Source: an uncultured Pelagibacteraceae bacterium
GTDB lineage: Bacteria > Pseudomonadota > Alphaproteobacteria > Pelagibacterales > Pelagibacteraceae
Length of the DNA: 64,000 nucleotides
Assembly: GCA_902607115.1 (NCBI GenBank)
Contig: CACLIZ010000002.1
Span: 1 to 64,000 of the forward strand
Reading direction: 5' to 3'
Position numbers and translations under genes: made by a program. Below are positions 27,716-35,380 of this stretch, piece after piece (the first letter of the stretch is position 1; every line of letters begins with the position of its first letter). Below the pieces are notes generated by a model, which was given only the letters and a program-made list of their open reading frames with translations, was not told the DNA's origin and ran no database searches.

Positions 27716-28891
27716 TGTCTGAAATTTATAATATTATTGATAAAAAAAAATTAGATGTAGTAAAAAAACCTATTAGTAAAGCGCATGGACTTCCAAATGA
27801 ATGTTATACAAGCAAAGAATATACATTAGTCGAAAGAAAAAAACTTTTTGAAGACAAATGGGTTGTTGTGGGTGTTGCAAGTTCTTTACCTAATATTGGA
27901 GACATAAAACCTTTTGATCTTTTAGGAATTCCTTTGTTGTTATTAAGAAATAAAAAGGGCCAAATTAAAGTATTTCATAATATTTGTAGTCACAGAGGTT
28001 CTAAACTTGTTACAAAATTATGTAAAAACAAAAATATTATAAGATGTCCATATCATTCATGGTCATACAATTTAGATGGCGACTTAATTGCCACTCCACA
28101 CATAGGTGGAATGAACAAACATAAAACCAAAGGTTTTAAAAATTATAAAAGTAATTTGAAAGAAATAAAATCGTCCGTATGGTTAGATTTAATTATAATA
28201 AATATTAATGGTAATGAGATACCTTTTGATAAATATATAAAACCACTAGATGATAGATGGTCTACATTATGGTCTAAAAAAGATAGAAAATTAATAAGAC
28301 ACTCAAATGATTTTGGATATTTTAAATTAGAAGCAAAATGCAATTGGAAATTTGCTATTGAAAACTATTGTGAAAGTTACCACTTACCGTGGGTTCATCC
28401 TGGGCTAAATTCTTATTCAAAAATAGAAGATCATTATCATATTCAAGGTTTGCCCAATCGATTTGCTGGACAAGGCACCGTTGTATATAATCCAAGACTT
28501 AAGGGTAAAAATAAACTTCCATGTTTCCCTAGCTGGCCAAAAAATAAAGAACATGTTGCTGAGTATGTGGCATTATTTCCAAATGTAATGCTAGGTATAC
28601 ATAAAGATCATTACTATGCTTACTGGCTAGAACCAGTTAATCATGAATATACTATAGAGCATATGGAATTATATTATGTTGGCGAAGAAGCTGCCAACTC
28701 AAAAAAAATTTAAATCATTAAGAAAACAAAATCACAAACTATGGGAAGGTATTCAAAAGGAAGATGTTGATATCATACAAAGAATGCAGATCGGAAGAAA
28801 TTCTCCCGTTTATAATGGTGGAAATTTTTCTCCAATTATGGATAATCCCACTCACCATTTTCATAAATGGGTTGCTACTAACTTGATATAA
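27715..28891 (+). CDS. Rieske non-haem iron oxygenase (quaternary-amine type), frameshifted
   Basis: Rieske ligands are C91/H93 (C-S-H-R-G) and C111/H114 (C-P-Y-H-S-W). The mononuclear iron site is E-N-Y-C-E-S-Y-H-L-P-W-V-H with H223 and H228. The residue linking the two centres is glutamate (E220), not the usual aspartate, a trait I associate with CntA-type oxygenases of carnitine and betaines. The start is ATG 27715 (M-S-E-I-Y-N), overlapping the previous stop. At an eight-A run (28701-28708) the frame runs into a stop at 28711. The natural C-terminus (F-K-S-L-R-K-Q-N-H-K-L-W, then M-D-N-P-T-H-H-F-H-K-W) continues in the +1 frame to 28891, about 391 residues in total. One A too many would explain it. 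No reductase gene is adjacent. Confidence 0.85.
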
Positions 28892-28895
28892 AATT

Positions 28896-29336
28896 ATGTA
28901 CAGACCTTTACCAAATGAACTAACAATAAAAAACTCACCAATCGAAGGACTGGGTCTTTTTGCTACTAAAGATATTAAAGCAAATACTTTTATCGGGATT
29001 ACTCATATCAGAGATGAACAGTTTGAAAATAAATATATAAGAACACCTTTAGGAGGTTTTTATAATCATTCAAATGAACCTACCGTAATGAGAATGGTAT
29101 CCAATATGTTGCCAACTTTAAAATTTGGTGATCCAATTGACACAAAAGCCAAAGCAAAAAGGTTTGATGAAAATGATACTAATAGAGAAAACATGTATTA
29201 TAATTTAAGTGAGAAACCTAATGCAAAATATATGTTTATGGTATCTGTTAAAGATATAAAAGCTGGCGAAGAGCTTACAGCAAACTATAATCTATATACT
29301 TATCCAAAAACTGGTGTTGGCATACAGATGCTTTAA
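28896..29336 (+). CDS. SET-domain protein
   Basis: A 146-residue protein that is essentially a SET domain alone: I-E-G-L-G-L-F-A-T-K-D-I near residue 17, G-G-F-Y-N-H-S-N-E-P near 52 (the N-H-S motif that contacts SAM) and G-E-E-L-T-A-N-Y near 129. SET enzymes methylate protein lysines (or the large Rubisco subunit). The lysine-channel tyrosine could be Y136 in A-N-Y. Its place between a Rieske oxygenase and a DddP-like enzyme, with gaps of 4 bases, implies a target in this operon, but none is evident. Confidence 0.82.
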   Translation: MYRPLPNELTIKNSPIEGLGLFATKDIKANTFIGITHIRDEQFENKYIRTPLGGFYNHSNEPTVMRMVSNMLPTLKFGDPIDTKAKAKRFDENDTNRENMYYNLSEKPNAKYMFMVSVKDIKAGEELTANYNLYTYPKTGVGIQML

Positions 29337-29340
29337 TTGA

Positions 29341-30576
29341 ATGAAGTTCAATAGAAAAATTAATCCTAACATTAAACCAAATCAAAATTTCATAACAAAA
29401 AAAAGATTAAGAGAGGATGAAATTAATTTTCAGAAACTTAGATCTTACAGGCTGGATAGAGTTAAAAAAGAATTAGAAAAAAATAATTTAGAAGCTTGTA
29501 TACTATTTGATCCAGTGAATGTTAGATATACTTTAGACTCTGTAAACATGAGCGTTTACAATATGCATAATCTTACTCGATACTGTTTTATACCAGTGAA
29601 TGGACCGGTAATACTGTATGAGTATTTTAATTGTGAAATATTATCTAAGCATTTAAATTTAATTGATGAGATCAGGCCAGCAATTACTTGGGATTATTTT
29701 AGCAATGGCGACCAAGCAAGTGTACAATTAAAAAAATGGGTTAATGAGATTAAAGATTTATCAAATTCTTACTTTAAAAGTAAAAAAGTAGCAATTGATG
29801 TTATTAATGGTCCAGCAGTGACAGCTTTAAACAAAGTAGATATTGATGTAGTAGATGCTAAATTAATTCTTGAACAAGCGAGAGTTATAAAATCTCCTGA
29901 AGAGTTAAAATGCATGAAGGCTGCAATAGAAGTTGCTGAAATTGGTGTTACGAAAATGCGTAAAGAATTAAAAGCTGGCATGACCGAAGATGAACTTTGG
30001 TCAATTTTACACAAAACAAATATCGAACATGGCGGTGAATGGATTGAGTGTAGAATACTTTCATCTGGTGAAAGAACAAACCCATGGATGCAAGAAAGTA
30101 GCAACAAAGTTATTCAAAGTGGCGAAATTGTTGCATTCGATACTGATATGGTTGGTCCTTATGGTTACTGTGCCGATATATCGAGAACATTTGTAGAAGG
30201 GAATAAATTTAATAATGAACAAAAACAGTTATACAAAATGGCAACAGACCATATTAATCATAATGCTAGATTAATCAAAAATGGTGTATCATTTAAAGAG
30301 TTTAGTGAAAAATCATGGAAACTTCCTGAAGAATACTATGGTAACCGATATTCATGTATGATTCATGGAATCGGCCTTTGTGATGAGTGGCCGCAAATAA
30401 AATATCCTACAGACGGAGGCCAAAGAGAAGGTTATTTTGAAAAAAACATGACCATAACAGTTGAGACTTATATTGGTAAAGTAGGTGGTAGAGAGGGTGT
30501 TAAACTAGAACAACAGTACTTAGTTGGTGAAAATAATCTTGAACTTATGTCACATCATCCTTTAGAACATATATAA
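29341..30576 (+). CDS. M24-family protein resembling DMSP lyase DddP
   Basis: A 411-residue creatinase/aminopeptidase-P-fold protein. It shares long blocks with Roseobacter DddP as I remember it: F-D-P-V-N-V-R-Y near residue 56, G-G-E-W-I-E near 231, T-N-P-W near 246, E-I-V-A-F-D-T-D near 262 and H-G-I-G-L-C-D-E-W-P near 342. All six DddP metal positions are present as D267, D269, D279, H342, E375 and E390 with near-identical spacing. DddP cleaves DMSP to dimethylsulfide and acrylate. Against a simple DddP call, the neighbours are betaine and carnitine genes, so the true substrate may be another onium compound. An AcuI-like acryloyl-CoA reductase lies at 59314. Confidence 0.75.
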   Translation: MKFNRKINPNIKPNQNFITKKRLREDEINFQKLRSYRLDRVKKELEKNNLEACILFDPVNVRYTLDSVNMSVYNMHNLTRYCFIPVNGPVILYEYFNCEILSKHLNLIDEIRPAITWDYFSNGDQASVQLKKWVNEIKDLSNSYFKSKKVAIDVINGPAVTALNKVDIDVVDAKLILEQARVIKSPEELKCMKAAIEVAEIGVTKMRKELKAGMTEDELWSILHKTNIEHGGEWIECRILSSGERTNPWMQESSNKVIQSGEIVAFDTDMVGPYGYCADISRTFVEGNKFNNEQKQLYKMATDHINHNARLIKNGVSFKEFSEKSWKLPEEYYGNRYSCMIHGIGLCDEWPQIKYPTDGGQREGYFEKNMTITVETYIGKVGGREGVKLEQQYLVGENNLELMSHHPLEHI

Positions 30577-30983
30577 TGAAAATAATTTTAGTAATGGGAT
30601 TGCCCGGTGCAGGCAAAACAACTTTAGCAAATGAGTTAGCCAAATTGATTGAATGTAAAAGGCTGAATGCTGATGAAATAAGAAAAGCTGCAAATGATTG
30701 GGATTTTTCAGAAGAAGGAAGAAAAAGACAGTCAAAAAGAATGTCTAATGAGGCTCTTAAAATAAAAGAACAAGGTAATAATGTTATTGCTGATTTTATT
30801 TGTCCTACACCAGAGGCAAGAGAGTTGTTTCCAGCAGATTATATTATTTGGGTAGATACAATTAAAGAAGGAAGATTTGAAGATACAAATCAAATGTTTG
30901 TAAAACCAGAAAAATTTAATTTTCATGTTACAACACAAGATGCTAAACTGTGGGCATCTAAAATTAAAGAGGATTTAAAATAA
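30576..30983 (+). CDS. Small P-loop kinase (adenylylsulfate kinase-like fold)
   Basis: A 135-residue P-loop protein with Walker A G-L-P-G-A-G-K-T-T at residues 8-16, R-L-N-A-D-E-I-R near 29 and V-I-A-D-F-I-C-P-T near 70. It resembles APS kinase/AAA_33 small-molecule kinases but is shorter than APS kinase (about 180-200) and lacks a clear APS-binding lid. It overlaps the DddP-like stop by 1 base and is followed with a 1-base overlap by a nucleotidyltransferase, so the pair probably phosphorylates and then nucleotidylates one metabolite. Substrate unknown. Confidence 0.72.
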   Translation: MKIILVMGLPGAGKTTLANELAKLIECKRLNADEIRKAANDWDFSEEGRKRQSKRMSNEALKIKEQGNNVIADFICPTPEARELFPADYIIWVDTIKEGRFEDTNQMFVKPEKFNFHVTTQDAKLWASKIKEDLK

Positions 30984-31363
30984 TGTCTTATCGATGGGAT
31001 AATAAAAAACCAACAGCTCAAATGTTAGGAAGATGGCAACCTTTTCATGATGGTCATTATGCTTTATTCGAAGAAATAATAAAAAAGACTGGTCAAGTTT
31101 GTATACAAATAAGAGATGTTCAAGGAGTAGAAGACAATCCTTTTGATTTTGAAACAGTTAAAAAGAAAATAGAAGAAAGATTAAATCCAAAATACGAAGG
31201 TAGATTTAAAATTATGTTAGTACCTAATATTACTAATATTTGTTACGGAAGAGGTGTAGGCTATAAAATAGAAGAAATAGTTATGCCTGAAGAAATTCAA
31301 AAAATTTCAGCAACCAAAATTAGAGCCAAAATGAGAGAAGATGGTGAACTAAAGAACAAATGA
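30983..31363 (+). CDS. Cytidylyltransferase-fold nucleotidyltransferase
   Basis: A 126-residue protein with the nucleotide-binding motif G-R-W-Q-P-F-H-D-G-H at residues 16-25 (an H-x-G-H variant) and K-I-S-A-T-K-I-R near 109 (the I-S-x-T-x-x-R motif). Family members attach AMP or CMP to a phosphate (NMN, glycerol phosphate, phosphopantetheine). It is too short to assign a substrate. Coupled to the upstream P-loop kinase by a 1-base overlap and to the next oxygenase by a 4-base overlap. Confidence 0.75.
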   Translation: MSYRWDNKKPTAQMLGRWQPFHDGHYALFEEIIKKTGQVCIQIRDVQGVEDNPFDFETVKKKIEERLNPKYEGRFKIMLVPNITNICYGRGVGYKIEEIVMPEEIQKISATKIRAKMREDGELKNK

Positions 31364-32211
31364 ACAATAGACTTAAAACTATTGTTGACTTAGAAAAATA
31401 CCCAATTCAAGATTTAAATTCAACAAAAATAAAAGAAATAATTAATAAATGTAAAACTGATCTAGATCAATTTAGTTGTTCAACTATTCCTAATTTTATA
31501 CTTCCGAAATCTTTAGAAAGAATGAATTTAGAGTTAGAAAAACAAGTCGATAAAGTTTATATGTCTAACGAAAGCATCAACCCATACTTACATTCTAAAG
31601 ATGATTCTTCATTAGAAAAAGATCACCCAAAAAAAATATTTTCTAAACGATATAATGGATATTTAAACTCAGATCTTTTTGACAAAAATTCTGAGATGAA
31701 ATTTCTTTATCAACAAGAAGAACTTTTACAATTTGTATCTTCATGCGTCGGAATATCGCCAATTTATAGATGGGCAGACCCTTTAGCTTGTCATGCTTAT
31801 AATGTAATGAATCCTGATGGCATTCTTCCGTGGCACTTTGATAGTTGTGAGTTCACTTTGAGTATAATGATCCAAAAACCTGAGAAAGGTGGAATATTTG
31901 AATACTGTCCATATATCAGAGAACCTGGAAACGAAAATTTTGAAGAAGTCAAAAAAGTATTATATGGAGATCGTAAAAGAGTTCGGCAGCTAAGTTTAGA
32001 ACCAGGTGATTTACAAATATTTAAAGGTCGATACACTCTTCATAGAGTTACAAAAGTAGAAGGAAATCGTTCAAGATATCTTTGTATACCTGCTTATGTT
32101 TTGGATCCTTGGAGAGTTAATACACCAGAACACTCACGAGCTATATATGGAAAAGTGTTACCAATTCATCTAGAGAGAAATAAACCAAGAGCTGATGGTC
32201 TGGCTGATTAA
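31360..32211 (+). CDS. 2OG-Fe(II) oxygenase family protein (ArpA-like)
   Basis: A 283-residue double-stranded beta-helix protein. The iron facial triad is visible as H159 and D161 (P-W-H-F-D-S-C) and H228 (T-L-H-R-V-T), with an arginine in N-R-S-R-Y-L for 2-oxoglutarate. The central text (S-I-M-I-Q-K-P-E-K-G-G-I-F-E-Y) matches proteins annotated ArpA/HalD-like. It is fused operonically to the kinase-nucleotidyltransferase pair (4-base overlap) and followed without a gap by carnitine dehydrogenase. It likely hydroxylates an amino acid or betaine-like molecule; substrate unproven. Confidence 0.78.
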   Translation: MNNRLKTIVDLEKYPIQDLNSTKIKEIINKCKTDLDQFSCSTIPNFILPKSLERMNLELEKQVDKVYMSNESINPYLHSKDDSSLEKDHPKKIFSKRYNGYLNSDLFDKNSEMKFLYQQEELLQFVSSCVGISPIYRWADPLACHAYNVMNPDGILPWHFDSCEFTLSIMIQKPEKGGIFEYCPYIREPGNENFEEVKKVLYGDRKRVRQLSLEPGDLQIFKGRYTLHRVTKVEGNRSRYLCIPAYVLDPWRVNTPEHSRAIYGKVLPIHLERNKPRADGLAD

Positions 32212-33150
32212 ATGATCAAAAATATTGCTGTAATTGGAACGGGAGTAATAGGAACAGGCTGGATAATAAGATTTTTAGCTCACAATAAGAAAGTTACAGC
32301 ATACGATAAAAATTTAAAATTAAAAAAAAATATCATTAAAGAAATAAAAAATTCTCAACCATATGTTAAAAAGTTATTTAATAAAAAAAAAATTAATCTA
32401 AGTAATTTTGAATATGTAAATTCAATAAAAGAAGCGGTAAAATCAGCAGATTTTATTCAAGAAAATGCAGTTGAAAATTATAAAATAAAAACGAAGTTAA
32501 TGAACGAAATAGGCAAGTATTCAAAGCCTAATGCTATTATTTCCTCTAGCTCTTCAGGTCTGCTCCCAACAAAAATATATTCTAAATGTAAATTTCCAGG
32601 CCGAACGATGATTGGGCACCCTTTTAACCCAGTATATTTATGCCCAGGAGTAGAAGTGGTACCTGGAAAAAAAACACAAAAAAAATTTCTAAATAAAGCT
32701 AATAAATTTTATAAATCAATTTCAATGAATCCAATTATGGTTAAAAAAGAATTACCAGGTTATTTGGCTGATAGACTTCAAGAAGCTCTTTGGAGAGAGG
32801 CTTTACATATAGTTAACGAAGGATATGCATCTACTAAAGATTTAGATAGAGCAATTGAAGATGGACCAGGGCTAAGGTGGTCTTTAATGGGAACCTTTTT
32901 AACATTTCATTTAGCTGGAGGAAAGCAAGGAATGAAGCATATGTTAAAACAATTTGGACCAGCTCTAAAACTTCCTTGGACCAAATTAAAAGCGCCCAAA
33001 CTTTCTAAAAAATTATCGGCTATAATTATTGATGGCACTAAACAACAAGCTAAAGGAAAATCTGTGACAATGATATCAAATATAAGGGATGAATATTTAG
33101 TTAATCTTCAAAAGTTAAGAAAAAAATATGAAGACAAAATAAGAAAATGA
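32212..33150 (+). CDS. cdhA: L-carnitine 3-dehydrogenase (3-hydroxyacyl-CoA dehydrogenase fold)
   Basis: A 312-residue protein with the NAD motif G-T-G-V-I-G-T-G-W near residue 8, S-S-S-S-S-G-L-L-P-T near 114, G-H-P-F-N-P-V-Y-L near 136 (catalytic histidine) and L-W-R-E-A-L-H-I-V-N near 192. G-P-G-L-R-W-S-L-M-G-T-F-L-T-F near 217 is specific to the carnitine dehydrogenase branch. It oxidises L-carnitine to 3-dehydrocarnitine with NAD+. The next two pathway enzymes, CdhC-like and CdhB-like, are 8-10 kb downstream at 41125 and 40608. It starts at the base after the 2OG oxygenase stop. Confidence 0.88.
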   Translation: MIKNIAVIGTGVIGTGWIIRFLAHNKKVTAYDKNLKLKKNIIKEIKNSQPYVKKLFNKKKINLSNFEYVNSIKEAVKSADFIQENAVENYKIKTKLMNEIGKYSKPNAIISSSSSGLLPTKIYSKCKFPGRTMIGHPFNPVYLCPGVEVVPGKKTQKKFLNKANKFYKSISMNPIMVKKELPGYLADRLQEALWREALHIVNEGYASTKDLDRAIEDGPGLRWSLMGTFLTFHLAGGKQGMKHMLKQFGPALKLPWTKLKAPKLSKKLSAIIIDGTKQQAKGKSVTMISNIRDEYLVNLQKLRKKYEDKIRK

Positions 33151-33166
33151 GAGTAATAAAATATTA

Positions 33167-33940
33167 ATGAATGTTTTGGTCAAAAATTTAGGCAATGGCA
33201 TTAAAAATATTACAATAAATGACCCCAAAACTTATAACTCATTATCATTTGCAACTTTAAGATCTCTTTTAAATACTTTTAAAAAACTTGATAAAGATAG
33301 CACAACTAAAATAATAGTTTTAGAAGGTGCGGGAAAAGGTTTTAGCGCTGGTCATAATTTAAAAGAAGTAAAAGGTTTAAAGAAAAGATCTAAATATCTT
33401 AAACTATTTAATCTTTGTTCAAAGTTGATGCTTCAAATAGTTGAAGGAAGAAAACCAGTTATAGCAAAAGTACATGGGGCAGCTTATGCTGCTGGATGCC
33501 AACTAGCAACAAGTTGTGATTTAGCTTACAGCACTAAAGATGCAACATTTGCAACACCTGGAGTTAATATTGGATTATTTTGTAGTACGCCAATGGTTGC
33601 CGTTAGTAGAAAAATCAGTAGAAAAAGAATGATGAAAATGCTTTTAACCGGCGAGCCCATTAACGCAAAATATGCAAAAGAAATAGGATTAATTAATGAT
33701 TGTTTTTCAAAAACAAATCTTAACAAAGAAGTTTTAAAGGTTGCAAAAACAATTGCTTCTAAATCAAATTTAACAATAAAAATTGGAAAACAAGCATTTT
33801 ATAAACAACTAGAAATGCCATTAAGAAAAGCTTATGCCTACACAAGCAGGATGATGACTTTAAATATGATGTCTAAAGATGCTCATGAGGGTATATCTGC
33901 ATTTTTAAACAAGCGAAAACCCAAATGGAAAAATAAATGA
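33167..33940 (+). CDS. Enoyl-CoA hydratase/isomerase family (crotonase, ECHDC3-like)
   Basis: A 257-residue crotonase-fold protein. The oxyanion-hole segments are G-F-S-A-G-H-N-L near residue 58 and V-H-G-A-A-Y-A-A-G-C-Q-L near 103. S-C-D-L-A-Y, then T-P-G-V-N-I-G-L-F-C-S-T-P near 128 resembles the ECHDC3-like branch, which lacks the usual second glutamate. Possible roles are carnitine-CoA dehydration or acyl-CoA turnover next to carnitine dehydrogenase. The stop overlaps the CoA-binding protein by 4 bases. Confidence 0.82.
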   Translation: MNVLVKNLGNGIKNITINDPKTYNSLSFATLRSLLNTFKKLDKDSTTKIIVLEGAGKGFSAGHNLKEVKGLKKRSKYLKLFNLCSKLMLQIVEGRKPVIAKVHGAAYAAGCQLATSCDLAYSTKDATFATPGVNIGLFCSTPMVAVSRKISRKRMMKMLLTGEPINAKYAKEIGLINDCFSKTNLNKEVLKVAKTIASKSNLTIKIGKQAFYKQLEMPLRKAYAYTSRMMTLNMMSKDAHEGISAFLNKRKPKWKNK

Positions 33941-34404
33941 ATGATGATCAAATAAAAGAAATTCTTAAAAACTCTAAAACGATAGCAATGATTGGTGTAA
34001 GCTCAGAAAAAAAAGGGGAGGATCCTAAAAATTTAAAGAGAAAACCTGCAAACGTAGTTATGAAATATATGCAGGACTTCGGATACAAAGTAATTCCAGT
34101 TAATCCTTTTGCAGTTGGCGAAACAATAAATGGGGAAGTTGTAGTTGAAAGCTTAGATAAAATTTCAGAAAAAATAGATATAGTTGACATTTTTCGTCCA
34201 TCTAAAGAAACACCTGGATTTGCCAAAGAAGCTGTTAAAATAAAAGCTAAAATATTATGGCTTCAATACGGAATTAAGCACGAAGAAGCAAAAAAAATTT
34301 CTGAAAACGCTAGTATGAAATATATAGAGAACAAATGTATTAAACAAGAATATCAAAAATTATTTCAAAAATCTAATCCAGTCTTTCCGGTACTTAAAAA
34401 TTAG
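33937..34404 (+). CDS. CoA-binding domain protein (YccU-like)
   Basis: A 155-residue Rossmann-fold CoA-binding protein: I-A-M-I-G-V-S-S near residue 16, K-P-A-N-V-V-M-K-Y-M near 36, V-I-P-V-N-P near 52, D-I-V-D-I-F-R-P near 80 and L-W-L-Q-Y-G near 107, all in the order seen in YccU/succinyl-CoA-synthetase-like CoA-binding domains. It is the last gene of the 23.6-34.4 kb run. Function is unassigned; binding of a CoA ester made by neighbouring enzymes is a reasonable inference. Confidence 0.85.
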   Translation: MNDDQIKEILKNSKTIAMIGVSSEKKGEDPKNLKRKPANVVMKYMQDFGYKVIPVNPFAVGETINGEVVVESLDKISEKIDIVDIFRPSKETPGFAKEAVKIKAKILWLQYGIKHEEAKKISENASMKYIENKCIKQEYQKLFQKSNPVFPVLKN

Positions 34405-34414
34405 TAAAATTGTT

Positions 34415-35380
34415 TTAACGTTGATATTCAACGAATTTTTCCAAAGATTGTTTTAAGAACTTTTCATAAATCATTCCTGAATTATCAATTTTTGATTTAT
34501 GCAAAAAGGAAGTATTCATTTTAAAATCATAAGATGGCTCAAAGAAGAAAGGTATAGACATTCTATCAGCTTTATTCCAAAGAACTCTATGGTTTGTAGC
34601 TTTGAATTTACCTTTACTTAAAAATTCAAGAGCTCTTCCAGTATTTACAACTAGAGCTTTTTTATTAAATGGAACATCATGCCATTTTTTATTTTTTCTG
34701 TTTTGAACTTGTAATCCTCCCATTTTATCTTGATATAATACTGTAAAAATCCCACTATCTACATGAGTCTCACAACCCAAAGCAATCCCGTCCTGTTTTG
34801 AAATTTCGACTGGTTTTGATTGATTTGGATAATAATTAAATCTTAAAGTACTCAGTGTTTTTAATCTCGAAAAAACTTTTTTTGATATAATAGGGTCATC
34901 TTTATAAATTTTAATTACACTTTTAAATAAAATCTCACTCAAAACATAAATATTATCAAAATATTGAGATAAAATTTTAATTGATTTTTTATCAATAGAT
35001 TTATTTAAATTTAAATACTCTATATATCGATTTTTAATACTTTGAGCATATTTCCTAGTTACTTTTGTGTCACCTATGTCTAGACCTTCTTTTCCATTCA
35101 CATCATTAGGGAAATAACCTCTATAAACATTTTTATTTTTGTTATTCCATTTTTTTGGGGATAATTTCTTTTTGTTTTGATCAGAAGAGTTAAAAAATTT
35201 ATTTCCAACATTGGTTATATTTTGAATTTGTTTTTTGCTTATTCCATGATTGATTATCTGAAAAAAACCTACTTGAATGCATGCTTTTTCAATTTTTTTA
35301 ATTATTTGTTTTGATTTATTTGAATTTAGATTTTTTAAAAGGGAAGAAATATCAATTGTTGGAATAAAATTTTTTTTCAT
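34415..35380 (-). CDS. Isopenicillin N synthase-type 2OG-Fe(II) dioxygenase
   Basis: A 321-residue protein with the N-terminal D-I-S-S-L-L and G-F-F-Q-I-I-N-H-G-I (38-47) of the IPNS/DOXC group. The iron site is H206/D208 (T-H-V-D-S-G) and H264 (T-N-H-R-V); the oxoglutarate motif R-x-S is R273/S275. Plant and bacterial members hydroxylate or demethylate varied small molecules. It is convergent with the CoA-binding gene and followed, going upstream, by a DMT exporter with a 0-base gap, so the two probably form an operon with related substrates. Confidence 0.85.
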   Translation of the reverse strand: MKKNFIPTIDISSLLKNLNSNKSKQIIKKIEKACIQVGFFQIINHGISKKQIQNITNVGNKFFNSSDQNKKKLSPKKWNNKNKNVYRGYFPNDVNGKEGLDIGDTKVTRKYAQSIKNRYIEYLNLNKSIDKKSIKILSQYFDNIYVLSEILFKSVIKIYKDDPIISKKVFSRLKTLSTLRFNYYPNQSKPVEISKQDGIALGCETHVDSGIFTVLYQDKMGGLQVQNRKNKKWHDVPFNKKALVVNTGRALEFLSKGKFKATNHRVLWNKADRMSIPFFFEPSYDFKMNTSFLHKSKIDNSGMIYEKFLKQSLEKFVEYQR

